NCBI GenBank assembly: GCA_965229765.1
Contig: CBDDJT010000002.1
Span: forward strand, 558,001-622,000
Length of the DNA stretch: 64,000 nt
Direction: 5' to 3'
Origin: ASV31 sp965229765
Lineage (GTDB): Bacteria; Pseudomonadota; Alphaproteobacteria; Rhodobacterales; Rhodobacteraceae
Shown here in pieces: positions 8,201-17,435 of the stretch. The stretch's first letter is position 1; every line of letters starts with the position of its first letter. Made by a program: the position numbers and the translations under genes. The notes under the pieces were generated by a model, which worked only from the letters and a program-made list of their open reading frames with translations, was not told the DNA's origin and searched no databases.

Positions 8201-9420
8201 CCGTCCACCTCTTCGGCCAGACGGGTCGCCGCCCCGCCCGCACCCATAGCGGCACGCAATTCTGCCGACAGGGCGGCACGGTCCGTGTCCAGCAGAGTTT
8301 CCAGCGTGTCGGCGATGTCGCCCGGCGTCAGGTCGCCCACGAGTTCCGGCACGATCATCCTACCAGCCCGGCGGTTCGGCAGCGACAGAAGCGGGGTGCG
8401 CTTCAGCAATTGATGCGCGAAGAACCGTTGCAGCGACGGGCCGATCACCGGAATGCGGCCCACGTGCCCCGGCAATCCCGGAAGCGGCGCCTGGTGTGCG
8501 TTCCGGCTGGCCATGTGCAGCGGCACGATCACCACGCTGGGCAGGCCCGCCGCCCCCATCTCGCCGGTGTTGGTCCCCGGCAGGGATACGGCCAGATCGG
8601 CCCCGACCAGCACCTGCGCATTGGTCAGGACATCGATCCTCGTGCCGGCCTCGGTCTGAAGCCAGGCAAGCCCGTTCTCGCGGTGAAGCGTCACCTGGCT
8701 GACCGCCCACTCACCGCCGGGGTCGCTTTGCGGCAGGTTCGCCAGAAAGTCCCAGTCAAGGAAATCGGATTTCGCCATGACGAAGCGAAGCCCCGGGCGG
8801 CGCCCGGCCAGTTCGTCGACCATTGCGGCCATGAACGGCAGAAGCTGCGCGACCATGTAGTCCCGGCTTCCCGGGAAAAGCCCGATCGTGGTTGTTCCGT
8901 CTTCCATACCGCGCGCGGCGGCGCGGCGAAGATCGGCGGCATCGACCATCATGTCCCCCACGATGTCCGCGGGCGGGGTTTCGGGCGGCAGCCTGTTCAG
9001 CCCGCTGAAGAACATGCGCGCAAAGCGGCCCTGCCAGCCAAGAGGCGCCTCGGCATAGCCGAACAACTGGCATCCCAGCCTGCGGGCGATCAGCACGGTC
9101 AGAGCGGTCTCCCCGCCAAGGTGGAACAACAGCGTCGGGGCCTCGCGCTCGAACCCCGCGGGCATCCGGTTCTTCAGGATCAGCCCATAGGCCTGGCTGA
9201 TGTCCGCCACCGCGTCAACGGTCTCCATACCATCCAGAACACCCCGTTCCGCGCCCGAGGAAAAGACGCAGGGCAAGAGGCACACGCAAATCCGGATATC
9301 GGGGCGCACGCGCTTAATTGCCACGCTCAGCGGGTAGAGCCAGGCCGCGATCTCTCCGGGCCCGTTCACCGTGATGACAAGCTGGGGCCGCACCGCGGCG
9401 TCCGCCTCTGACCGGGTCAC
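8155..9420 (-). CDS. LpxB-like glycosyltransferase (GT19-type), first copy
   Basis: A 421-residue protein resembling lipid-A-disaccharide synthase. Seen: an N-terminal nucleotide-fold start with VNGPGEIAAW, the mid-protein LFPGSRDYMV (compare LPGSR in LpxB), SLPGTNTGEMGAAGLPSVV and RMIVPELVGDLT near the C-terminus. The GTG at 9420 is chosen because it overlaps the preceding stop as GTGA. It is the last gene of the lptF-led leftward operon. It is divergent from canonical LpxB and may transfer a different acyl-amino sugar or another acceptor. Confidence 0.7.
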   Translation of the reverse strand: MTRSEADAAVRPQLVITVNGPGEIAAWLYPLSVAIKRVRPDIRICVCLLPCVFSSGAERGVLDGMETVDAVADISQAYGLILKNRMPAGFEREAPTLLFHLGGETALTVLIARRLGCQLFGYAEAPLGWQGRFARMFFSGLNRLPPETPPADIVGDMMVDAADLRRAAARGMEDGTTTIGLFPGSRDYMVAQLLPFMAAMVDELAGRRPGLRFVMAKSDFLDWDFLANLPQSDPGGEWAVSQVTLHRENGLAWLQTEAGTRIDVLTNAQVLVGADLAVSLPGTNTGEMGAAGLPSVVIVPLHMASRNAHQAPLPGLPGHVGRIPVIGPSLQRFFAHQLLKRTPLLSLPNRRAGRMIVPELVGDLTPGDIADTLETLLDTDRAALSAELRAAMGAGGAATRLAEEVDGYFRGLVPAAEFSNA

Positions 9421-10157
9421 AGCCGCTTTTCCTCTCGCAGCCAAAGCACCCATTTGCGGTACCGTTCCACCGGGGCCCCGATGGCCTTGTTCGCCATCGG
9501 CCTGCCATCGCCAGTGACATACGCGAAAAGCGTCGCCGTCACCTCGGATTGTTCATCCGAAGAGAAGCCCGAGGTTTCTTCGAACCGCTTCCAGATACCC
9601 TTGCCCGGCGCCTCGGTCACGTGGCCGTGGATGCCTTCGACCCCTTGCGCTTCCAACTGGTCGAGGTAGTCCAGCAGCAGTTGCGTGTAGTACCCCCGGC
9701 CATAGGCCTGCCGAAGCATGTTGCAATGGTAGGTGGCCGGGTACTTGGCATAGTCGACCTTCGGCGCTTCTTTCCACGCGTGGAAAAGGGTGTGACGGAT
9801 GTAGCGCTTCGTCTCGGGCTTCTTGTAGCGGCCCAGCGCCCAGCGCCAGAGCGCGCGCAGGATACAGGACGGCACGATCCGCCGCGCCATGATGCGCACG
9901 AACTCGGCATGATCTGGCTGGGCAAAGAAATAGCCCACCACCTCGCCGTCCTGCTCGATCACGGTGGTCAGGTCTGGGCGGTGATCGGTGTTGTAGAGCG
10001 TCCAGTAGTCCGCGTGGATTTCGCGATCCTCGAACAGCGCGTCGGACCCCATGTTGCGAAAGGCGGTGCGGCAGCAGATATCGCGCACCGCCGCACGGTC
10101 GCGCGGCTCATAGGGGCGCACGGTCCCCACGGCTCTTTGCTTGCGCTCAGCGGCCAT
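9417..10157 (-). CDS. GNAT-family N-acetyltransferase-like protein
   Basis: A 246-residue protein with a GNAT layout: a beta-strand start (TVRPYEPRDRAAVRDICC), the GEVVGYFFA strand, a variable middle part and the acetyl-CoA-loop region QAYGRGYYTQLLLDYL (about residues 160-175). The ATG at 10157 overlaps the preceding GT2 stop by 11 bp. Placement between glycosyltransferases suggests N- or O-acylation of a sugar in the same product, but no substrate can be assigned. Confidence 0.7.
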   Translation of the reverse strand: MAAERKQRAVGTVRPYEPRDRAAVRDICCRTAFRNMGSDALFEDREIHADYWTLYNTDHRPDLTTVIEQDGEVVGYFFAQPDHAEFVRIMARRIVPSCILRALWRWALGRYKKPETKRYIRHTLFHAWKEAPKVDYAKYPATYHCNMLRQAYGRGYYTQLLLDYLDQLEAQGVEGIHGHVTEAPGKGIWKRFEETSGFSSDEQSEVTATLFAYVTGDGRPMANKAIGAPVERYRKWVLWLREEKRL

Positions 10158-11136
10158 ACTGCCCGCCTCCCCATCCCACGCGTTCGCGGCGCAACACGCG
10201 CCCCAGCACCGCAGCCGACAGCCGGAACACCACCGGCTCGTAGAACGGCGCGAAGCCGCGCACGCGCCGGTCGGGATGCCCGGCCAGCGCCGCGCGGACA
10301 AGCGCAACGCCTAGCCCATAGCGCAGCCCGACCGCAACCCATGCCCAGACGCCGCCCGTCAGCAGCGCCAGAACGAGCAGGGCCGGCAAGCTGAGCGGCC
10401 AGACCGTCAGCACCAGCGCCAGAGCAGAGAACCGCCCCGAAGAGATCCGCAGCGTGCGCGTCACCAGCGCCGCGAAATCGGGGCAAGGCCGAACGTCGAC
10501 CCGCGCTTCCTGCCCGGCAAAGACCAGCCGCGCGCCCGCCGCCTGTATCGCCTGTGCAAATGCAAGATCCTCGGTCAGCGCGAACCCGAGCGCCTGAAAC
10601 CCGCCCACTTGTTCATAAAGCGCGCGGCGGAAGCCGAAATTGCCGAAGAACACCCCGCCAGAATGGCCGGCCTTCACCAGCAGGGCAGAGACGAGGAAAT
10701 AGTACTGTGCGTCGCAGGTCTGCCAGCGCGCGACCCAGTCGTCCGCCGGTGCGAAACCGATGCGCCCCGCCACGGCGTCGGCGCGGTCTTCCAGCATCGG
10801 GGCGGCCATCGCCGCCGCCCAGCCCGGCGCCATGGCGCTATCGGCGTCGAGCGTCAGGATGACCTGCCCGCGCGCCTTGCGAAACGCCAGGTCCAGCGCC
10901 TGCTGCCGCGTGGTCAGGGGCGATGCGGGATCGGGCGCGCCGGGATAAAGAGCAAGCAGGTCACCGCCTGCCGCGCGCGCTGCCTCGGCGGTGCCGTCGG
11001 TGCTGCGGTCGTCCACCAGCACGATCTCGAACCCGCCGGGCACATCCGCCTGTGCGACCGCGCTGGCCACGGTCGCGCCGATATGCGCCGCCTCGTTATG
11101 GGCGGTTATGACGATGGACACCGCCGGATCAGGCAT
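10147..11136 (-). CDS. GT2-family glycosyltransferase with C-terminal membrane segments
   Basis: A 329-residue processive-type GT-A enzyme. Motifs: VSIVITAHNEAAHIG at the N-terminus, LVDDRSTDGT, the DxD metal site in LTLDADSAM (about residue 95), TEDLAFA and a RTLRISSGRFS segment taking the place of the QxxRW motif. Two or three hydrophobic helices follow (about 225-285), anchoring it to the inner membrane. Start at the ATG of 11136, overlapping the upstream stop by 8 bp. It resembles membrane GT2 enzymes that glycosylate lipid carriers. Confidence 0.85.
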   Translation of the reverse strand: MPDPAVSIVITAHNEAAHIGATVASAVAQADVPGGFEIVLVDDRSTDGTAEAARAAGGDLLALYPGAPDPASPLTTRQQALDLAFRKARGQVILTLDADSAMAPGWAAAMAAPMLEDRADAVAGRIGFAPADDWVARWQTCDAQYYFLVSALLVKAGHSGGVFFGNFGFRRALYEQVGGFQALGFALTEDLAFAQAIQAAGARLVFAGQEARVDVRPCPDFAALVTRTLRISSGRFSALALVLTVWPLSLPALLVLALLTGGVWAWVAVGLRYGLGVALVRAALAGHPDRRVRGFAPFYEPVVFRLSAAVLGRVLRRERVGWGGGQYGR

Positions 11137-12325
11137 TGCCCGCCTCCAGCATCGCCGCGATGCGCGCCGCGATCGCCGCGCTGGCCCCCGGCGCGCCCAT
11201 CCGTTCGCGCCCCGCCGCCGCCATTTCGCGGCGGCGCACGGGGTCCGAAAGCACCTTTCGGATCGCACGCGCCACCGCATCGGGTTGGCGCGGCGCGAAT
11301 AGTGCGGCCGGACCGTAATACCGCATCTTCATCCGCAGGTAGGCAGGCCCCTGGTTGCCCAGCCCCGGCACCGCGACCAGCGGAAGGCCCAGCCCGATTG
11401 CCTGTTCGTTGGCAGTACCCGCCATCCCTGCCACCATGTCAGAGGCGTGCAGCACATCGGCAAAGCGGCTCTTGACGAACAGGGCCGCCGCGCCGGTCCG
11501 GTGCCGCAGGCACATCGCCTCGCCCCGGTCATCGAGCGGCCTGTCCCATTGTCCCCGTTCCCAGGCGATGGGGGCCGTCGCGGCCACGCGCTGAAAATCC
11601 AGCGCCTCGTGCGCGGCAAATAGAAAGGTAAAGCGTGCCGGGTCCTCGTCGCTTGCGGCAACAGCGGCGGCGGCGTCCAGCAACAGTACGGCGTTGTCGG
11701 CCGCGTCGCGGCGTGATCCGGCCATCATCGCAACTGTCACGCCCCGGCCGCGCAGGCTGTCGGCCGCAACCGGCTCCAGCCCGTCCATCATGGGATTGCC
11801 AAGATAGCGTACCGGCACGCCCTGCGCGGCAAGCCCGTCAGCCGTGCGCGGATCGCGGGGATAGCTTTCTGCGGCCACCCGGCGCATCAGCCAGCGTTCC
11901 ACGCCGGTGTGACCGTCCGCACCCCCGTAATATGCGGACTTGGCGCTGGGGATGAACAGCATCCGCGTTCCCGACAGCCGGCCCGCCAAGAGCGGCATGA
12001 TATCGCCCGTGCCGAAGATCAGGTCGTGCCTGCCGCGCAGGCGGCGCGCGAACCACGCCTGATCCCAAAGCAGGCGCACATAACCTGCCCGCAGGTCACG
12101 CCAGAGCGCGGGCAGGCTGATCGTGCCAAAGCCCTCGCCAGGCAAGGCCTGTTGCGGTCCCACCAGCGGCACACCGCGTGTGGCATAGGCGCGCCCCTCA
12201 CCCACCATGGCCCAGGCCTCGGCCTCGAACGGCACACCCGTGGCCGCCAGCGCGTCGAGCACCTTGCACGAGATATCGTCCTCGCCATGCCCGTTCGAGG
12301 CAAATAGAATGCGCTGTGCCGTCAT
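11129..12325 (-). CDS. Lipid-A-disaccharide-synthase-related protein, second LpxB-like copy
   Basis: A 398-residue protein with the NGHGEDDIS motif at its N-terminus, typical of the 'lipid-A-disaccharide synthase-related' family, a MMAGSRRDAA segment (compare LPGSR) and a C-terminal GTANEQAIGLGLPLVAVPG sugar-nucleotide site. The ATG at 12325 overlaps the upstream stop as ATGA. It is not an allele of the 8155 gene: the two share fold motifs but little sequence. Two different LpxB-fold enzymes in one operon suggest two sequential glycosyl transfers. Confidence 0.75.
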   Translation of the reverse strand: MTAQRILFASNGHGEDDISCKVLDALAATGVPFEAEAWAMVGEGRAYATRGVPLVGPQQALPGEGFGTISLPALWRDLRAGYVRLLWDQAWFARRLRGRHDLIFGTGDIMPLLAGRLSGTRMLFIPSAKSAYYGGADGHTGVERWLMRRVAAESYPRDPRTADGLAAQGVPVRYLGNPMMDGLEPVAADSLRGRGVTVAMMAGSRRDAADNAVLLLDAAAAVAASDEDPARFTFLFAAHEALDFQRVAATAPIAWERGQWDRPLDDRGEAMCLRHRTGAAALFVKSRFADVLHASDMVAGMAGTANEQAIGLGLPLVAVPGLGNQGPAYLRMKMRYYGPAALFAPRQPDAVARAIRKVLSDPVRRREMAAAGRERMGAPGASAAIAARIAAMLEAGNA

Positions 12326-13071
12326 GGGCGCACCTGTCGCCACAGCGCCAGCATCTCGTCAAGCCCAAGCGCACGCCAGCCATCGTGCTCCATCGCTTCG
12401 ACACAGCGCTCCAGATCTGCCCGCACGGCGGGAAAGCGCAGGTCGTCGGGGTGGATGACCAGCCGGAAGGGCGTGCCCCGCGCCAGCAGGCGCCGCGCCT
12501 TCGGCACCCGCGCCACCCGAGCCAGGGCCTGCTTCCAGCCGCGCTCACCCTCGTCGAAATTCAGCGCCGGCAGCGGCACCGTTCCCTCGCCGTAGACTTC
12601 GATTCCTGCGCCCGAAAGATGCCCGGCAAAGCCCGCCTTGTGCAGCGCAACCGCGCCTCCCGCACTCAGTTGCCAGCGCGGCGCGCAGAACCAGCGCGGC
12701 GCCGTTCCAAGCGCGTCGCGGAACTCGGCCACCCCGCGCGCGATCCGGTCGCCGGCCTCGGCCTCGGACAGGCGCAGGAATTCAGAGCGGTTGTCGTGCC
12801 CGTAGAAGACCCAGTTGATCCAGTCGGGGCCAAGGCTGTGGGTCCAGCCATGCAGAACCGGCGTTCCGGGCAGGGCCGCAAGCTCTGCCGCGGCGTCGGG
12901 GTGGCCGGTCAGCGCCAGCCGCCCCTGCCAGTTCGGCACGATGGACCACGCCACGCGGTCCCGCGCCGCTGGCGGGAAGACCGCGCACAGGGCATCCGCG
13001 CCGGGCTTCATCCCCGGATAAAGATCATGGATCTCCGGCAGGTAGACCTTGTGCCAGCGCGCATCTGCCAT
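12322..13071 (-). CDS. Polysaccharide-deacetylase-fold protein (DUF2334-like)
   Basis: A 249-residue protein resembling DUF2334 / carbohydrate esterase 4-type barrels. Seen: early Pro-rich strand KVYLPEIHDLYPG, the metal-type motif HGWTHS (about residues 73-78), FCAPRWQLS (about 125-133) and a C-terminal LVIHPDDLRFP. These correspond to the conserved Asp/His, HGxxH and HP motifs of the family. Probable activity is N-deacetylation of a sugar. It sits 18 bp after the ArnT-like gene and overlaps the next gene by 4 nt. Confidence 0.7.
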   Translation of the reverse strand: MADARWHKVYLPEIHDLYPGMKPGADALCAVFPPAARDRVAWSIVPNWQGRLALTGHPDAAAELAALPGTPVLHGWTHSLGPDWINWVFYGHDNRSEFLRLSEAEAGDRIARGVAEFRDALGTAPRWFCAPRWQLSAGGAVALHKAGFAGHLSGAGIEVYGEGTVPLPALNFDEGERGWKQALARVARVPKARRLLARGTPFRLVIHPDDLRFPAVRADLERCVEAMEHDGWRALGLDEMLALWRQVRP

Positions 13072-13089
13072 GCTTCATCCATGCCGCGC

Positions 13090-14757
13090 CTAGGGCGCGG
13101 CGCACTCCTTCGCTGTCTGGGGCGCAGGACGCGCGACAATCACCAGCGCCCGGCCCGCCAGCCGGGCGCATTCCACGACACCGACATCGGGATAGCCCCC
13201 CGCCAGCAGGGCCCAGTCGTCCGCGCCAAGAACGGCGACTGCGCGCGGCGTCTCGTCCAGCCAGCCGGTAAAGCCCGCCGGCGACCAGGGATCGGCATAG
13301 GCCCGACCCATGTGATAGGCCAGCGTCCCGTCCCCGCCCAGGAAAGCCCCCGGCGCGTGCCCCGTCGCAAGATGCGGGGCCATTGCCCCGGCAACCACCC
13401 GGGGACTGAGCACACTGTTCAACGGCGGCAGCACCGAAACCGCCAGAACGACCCCGAACACTGAAATCAGGCCCGCCCAGCCCAGCAAGGCCGCCCGCGC
13501 GTGCCGCCGCAGGGACCAAAGCGCCAGCGCGCCCAATGCCAGCACCACGCCCGGCACGGCAAGAGTGCCCAGAAGAGGGCCGTAGTCCCCAAGGTCGACA
13601 CCCGGCAGGCTCAGAAGACGCGGCGCAAGCACAAAGACCGACCCCAGCAGCACCGAAACCGCGATCGCAAGGCTCCAGAACACCTGCAAGCGGCCTACAC
13701 CCAGCCTGCGATACCGCCCCGCCGCAAGGATCGCGAGCGGCACGAAGAGCGGCAGAAGATAGTACTCGTGCTTTTCGGACACCAGTGACAGAGACAGCGC
13801 GCCCAGCCCGGCTGTGAGCCACAGGAAGGCCGCGCCACGCTGCTCGGGCGCGGCGGCCGCGCCGCGTGGCACCAGAAACAGCAGCGTCCAGGGCAAAAGG
13901 ACCAGTGGCAGGGTCAGACCGTAGCGCAGCAGCCCCCAAGGGCCCCCGCCGCCCCGGTTCAGCCCCCTGTCGACGATCTGGGACTGAAAGAGATGTGCAA
14001 AGAACTCCGGCCCCGCCACCAGCACGACGCCGCCGGCCCAAGCCGCGATCACGCCCGCCAGCAGCAGCAGGCCGCCCAGAACCGAACGATCCAGCAGGTC
14101 GCCCGCCCTGCGCTGCCAGATGGCCCAGCCGACAAGCGACAGAAGCGGCAGCATAGGGCCCACCGGCCCCTTTATCATCGCCGCCACCGCCATCCAGCCG
14201 AACGCCCAGACCATGGCGCGGCGGTTGACCGCGCCTTCCAGCGCGCGCCAGACCTGCGTCCACGACATCGCGATCGCGGCGGCGAACATCATGTCCATGC
14301 GCGCGTAGTGGGTCAGGCCAAGCCAGTAGAACCCGCTCGACAGGATCAGCACGGCGATCAGCGCAAGGTCGTCGTCGCCGGTGATCCGCCGTGCCATGTG
14401 ATGGGTGGCCAGAAGCAGCATCAGCACCGTGCCCGCCAGCCCGACATAAAGCACCCAGGGCGCCGTCGAACCGAAGGCCAGCGCCAGCGCACCGAGATAC
14501 CAGAAGTACAGCGGCGGCTTGTCCGGATAGAACTCGCCGTTCAGCTTCAGCGCCAGCCAGTCGCCGCCGTTCAGCAGGTTGCGCAGCACGTCGCCATGGC
14601 GCACTTCGTCGGAAAACCACAGATCCTTCAGCCCGACGGTCAGGCCGTGTTGAAGGATCACAAGCGCAATGATCGCCACGACCGGCCGCGCCACCGCCAC
14701 CTGCCAGCCGCGCGCCAGCCTCAGGCCCAGTCCTGCCTGTCCTGCCTGCCCCTGCAC
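13090..14757 (-). CDS. ArnT/PMT-like membrane glycosyltransferase (GT83-type)
   Basis: A polytopic protein of about 555 residues with roughly ten to twelve hydrophobic helices and a large C-terminal soluble part. The first periplasmic loop has LWFSDEVRHGDVLRNLL, which matches the acidic DE catalytic site of ArnT-type transferases using undecaprenyl-phosphate sugars; PDKPPLYFWYLGALAL follows. ArnT adds aminoarabinose to lipid A; the donor here is unknown. The start is uncertain: GTG codons at 14820, 14775 and 14757 are possible, and 14757 is used because it avoids the lptG coding end. Confidence 0.8.
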   Translation of the reverse strand: MQGQAGQAGLGLRLARGWQVAVARPVVAIIALVILQHGLTVGLKDLWFSDEVRHGDVLRNLLNGGDWLALKLNGEFYPDKPPLYFWYLGALALAFGSTAPWVLYVGLAGTVLMLLLATHHMARRITGDDDLALIAVLILSSGFYWLGLTHYARMDMMFAAAIAMSWTQVWRALEGAVNRRAMVWAFGWMAVAAMIKGPVGPMLPLLSLVGWAIWQRRAGDLLDRSVLGGLLLLAGVIAAWAGGVVLVAGPEFFAHLFQSQIVDRGLNRGGGGPWGLLRYGLTLPLVLLPWTLLFLVPRGAAAAPEQRGAAFLWLTAGLGALSLSLVSEKHEYYLLPLFVPLAILAAGRYRRLGVGRLQVFWSLAIAVSVLLGSVFVLAPRLLSLPGVDLGDYGPLLGTLAVPGVVLALGALALWSLRRHARAALLGWAGLISVFGVVLAVSVLPPLNSVLSPRVVAGAMAPHLATGHAPGAFLGGDGTLAYHMGRAYADPWSPAGFTGWLDETPRAVAVLGADDWALLAGGYPDVGVVECARLAGRALVIVARPAPQTAKECAAP

Positions 14758-14761
14758 CGGG

Positions 14762-15928
14762 CTATCCCGCTGCACCGGCGGGGCCGTCGGGCGAGATATC
14801 GGCGCCCCGGGCGCGCGCACTCATCGCCTGGCGCATCCGCCACGGCCCGCCGCGCTTGACCCAGACCGCGCCCAGCCCGGCCGCGATGCACAGGAACGGG
14901 ATCGTGCCCGTCGATACCAGCGGATCGACGACGCCACGCGCGCCCAGCGCATCCAGAACCGTCGACACCGTGTAGATCGTGAAGGCCGCCCCAAGGATCA
15001 GCGCCGCATCGCCCTTCCAGCCGCCGCGCTGCATCGGTCGCATCACCAGCGCCCCCGCCATCAGCGCGATCCCGCCAAGCAGCATGGGCAACGCCGCCAG
15101 CCAGTAATACTGCACCTTCAATTCATGAACCGGGACACCCACGATCTCGCCCAACGCGATCTTTTCGGGCAAGGCGAAGAACGAGGCGACCTCTTCGCGT
15201 TCGTAGCGTTGCGCCAGCGCCCGCTGCGAAAAGACCAGGGTGGCGCGCACGGTTTCGTCCTCGGCCAGATCGGGCGCGCGGAACAGCTCGCGCGCGCCCT
15301 CCAGCCGCCAGCCGGTATCGGTGACCACGGCGCGCTCTGCCTCGATGCTCTGGCGCAGCGAGTGACGCGGATCGACCCGGTAGACCAGCACACCGTAAAG
15401 CGTCTGCGCATCCTCGGCCACATGTTCGATCAACAGGTAGTTCGCGCCCGCCGCGTCGCGCAGCATCATTTCGCGCGGGTTGCGCTGGTCTGGGTCGGGC
15501 GCGCTGACCAACAGGTCGGTGAGTGCCCGTTCCGAGGCGTTGTAGGCAATGCTCGACAACGGGCTTGCAACCATGGTGTAGGCCAGCCCGAACACGGCGC
15601 CCGACACGGCAATGGGCAGCAGGATCTTCAGATGCGACAGCCCGTTCTGCAACAGGATCGTCACCTCCAGCCGGCGGCTGGCCCGCGCGACCGCCAGCGC
15701 CGAGGCAATAAGCATCACGTGCGGCAGGATCGCCTGCATCAGCACCGGCGAGCGATACAGCGACAGCGTCATCGTCTCCAGCGCGGTCCAGCCCGCGGCT
15801 TCGGACTGATGGCGCGACAGTTCGGCGAACTGGCCAAGAAACACGATCAGGAACAGGCACGCCAGCACCAGCCCGGTCAGCGCCATGTGCTGCCGGAAAA
15901 GGTACCAGAAGATCGTGCGATAACCCAT
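14762..15928 (-). CDS. lptG: LPS export ABC transporter permease LptG
   Basis: A 388-residue YjgQ/LptG-type permease with three N-terminal transmembrane helices, a periplasmic jellyroll domain (about residues 130-265) and three C-terminal helices. With LptF and LptB it extracts LPS from the inner membrane. Start at ATG 15928; the much longer upstream open frame overlaps lptF and has no family resemblance. It follows lptF after a 103-bp gap. Fewer conserved flanking genes than usual: pepA is not adjacent. Confidence 0.92.
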   Translation of the reverse strand: MGYRTIFWYLFRQHMALTGLVLACLFLIVFLGQFAELSRHQSEAAGWTALETMTLSLYRSPVLMQAILPHVMLIASALAVARASRRLEVTILLQNGLSHLKILLPIAVSGAVFGLAYTMVASPLSSIAYNASERALTDLLVSAPDPDQRNPREMMLRDAAGANYLLIEHVAEDAQTLYGVLVYRVDPRHSLRQSIEAERAVVTDTGWRLEGARELFRAPDLAEDETVRATLVFSQRALAQRYEREEVASFFALPEKIALGEIVGVPVHELKVQYYWLAALPMLLGGIALMAGALVMRPMQRGGWKGDAALILGAAFTIYTVSTVLDALGARGVVDPLVSTGTIPFLCIAAGLGAVWVKRGGPWRMRQAMSARARGADISPDGPAGAAG

Positions 15929-16031
15929 GTCCAGACCTGTCCGGCGGCCGCCTTGTCCGCCTCTGTCGCTTAACGGTGGTGGGCTCCGAAGGCAACTCTG
16001 CCCGCCACGCCTTGCCCCGGCCCGTGTGCGC

Positions 16032-17168
16032 CTATGCGGGCGCGGCCCCGCCGCTGGCGGGACGGCGGCGCGGCCGCCGCCCGCGCGTGGCCTGAAGGAA
16101 GGCGATCGACAAAAGCGCCGCCACCACAAGGGCGGGCATGGCAAAACTGGCCGTGGCGGCCACGCTGCTGGTTCCCGCGTTGCCAAGAAAGACGATGCCG
16201 GCGGCCTTGATGACGAAGCCGACAAGAACGGCGACCGGCAGGCGCCAGCGCGCGCCTTCGCGCGAAGGGCGTGTGCGCAGCACGAGGAACGCCACGATGG
16301 CGAAGAAGACCACCGGATAAAGCCAGTCGGTCCAGCGGCGGATCAGCTCTTTGCGCATGGAACTGATGGTATACTGCCGGTTGTCGCCCTCGGCGACCAT
16401 GCGCACAAGCTCGGCGGTGGCGGTCTGGCGCGGGCGATAGGACTGGCCAGAAGGCTCCTGGAACAGCGTCTTCGGCTCGGCCTCGTACCGGCCGAAGCGG
16501 ACCTTGTGAACCGTCCGCCCATCAGCGTCGCGGATCTGGATGGACCCGTCGTAAAGCCGCAGGATCACCCCGGCCTCGGTCTCGAAGAACGCGCCTCGCT
16601 CGGCGACATAGCTGACTTCCTCGTCCGCCGCGCGCCGGTCGAGGATGAAAAGCCCGTCGATCTGGCCGCTCTCGTCATAGCCGCCGCCCCGGATGTAGAG
16701 GCCCGGCTGTACCTCTCGCAGCACGCCGTTACCGGCGATGATCTTCAGCGCGTCGAACGTCAGGTCGTTCTTGATGTCGCTGCCCATGCGGTTGCCCCAT
16801 GGCTCGACATAAAGACTTATCGCCAGCACAAGGCCGGACAACGCCGCGGCAAGGATCCCCGCCGGCAACAGGATGAAGGCCGGATGCGCCCCGGTGCCCG
16901 TCAGGATGACCGTCTCGCGGTCCTCGTCCATGCGGTCGTGGACGTTTATGCAGGCGATCAGGAACGCCAGCGGCAGCACGGTGACGGTGATCGTGGGGAT
17001 CAGATAGGCGAACATCTCCAGCGCGACGAGCAGGTTGCTGGACGCATCGATCAGCCGGAATACCTGGTTCAGCACCTGCGTGGTCGTCACGATCACGCCG
17101 ACAAAGCAGAACACGAACAGCGTCTGCGACAGCATCTTTCCAAGAATTCGGCGCTGGATCAGGTACAT
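16032..17168 (-). CDS. lptF: LPS export ABC transporter permease LptF
   Basis: A 378-residue YjgP/LptF-type permease. N-terminal MYLIQRRILGKMLSQTLF is characteristic, followed by three helices, a periplasmic domain and three C-terminal helices ending in an Arg-rich tail (RGRRPRRRP). Start at ATG 17168. As the first gene it heads the leftward run lptF-lptG-ArnT-like-deacetylase-LpxB-related-GT2-GNAT-LpxB-like. LptF and LptG form the membrane part of the LPS transport complex. Confidence 0.93.
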   Translation of the reverse strand: MYLIQRRILGKMLSQTLFVFCFVGVIVTTTQVLNQVFRLIDASSNLLVALEMFAYLIPTITVTVLPLAFLIACINVHDRMDEDRETVILTGTGAHPAFILLPAGILAAALSGLVLAISLYVEPWGNRMGSDIKNDLTFDALKIIAGNGVLREVQPGLYIRGGGYDESGQIDGLFILDRRAADEEVSYVAERGAFFETEAGVILRLYDGSIQIRDADGRTVHKVRFGRYEAEPKTLFQEPSGQSYRPRQTATAELVRMVAEGDNRQYTISSMRKELIRRWTDWLYPVVFFAIVAFLVLRTRPSREGARWRLPVAVLVGFVIKAAGIVFLGNAGTSSVAATASFAMPALVVAALLSIAFLQATRGRRPRRRPASGGAAPA

Positions 17169-17387
17169 CGCGTCGCAAAGCCGGTTTGAAACGGGTTGGC
17201 GACCACACCTAGGGCGTTTTCGCCGGCCAGAGAAGCGCAGATCGCCCAGATGTGACGCCGCAGGGGCAATGGGGCCGCCCGGACGCAGACATCGCTGGTG
17301 TTGCGGCCCTGCATCCTGCCCAAGATTTAGCGAGAATCCGCTTTCAAGGACATATCCCCACCTATAGTCTTTCCACAACGCGCGACG

Positions 17388-17399
17388 TCGTCTAGACGA
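17388..17399. promoter_or_regulatory. Perfect 12-bp palindrome upstream of the sugar dehydrogenase gene
   Basis: TCGTCTAGACGA is a perfect palindrome 36 bp before the ATG at 17436, in the 267-bp divergent gap between lptF and the Gfo/Idh/MocA gene. Its position fits an operator. No regulator gene is adjacent. Confidence 0.35.
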
Positions 17400-17435
17400 A
17401 CCGCCGAACGCCCGAGGTGCGGAAGGCAGTCATTC

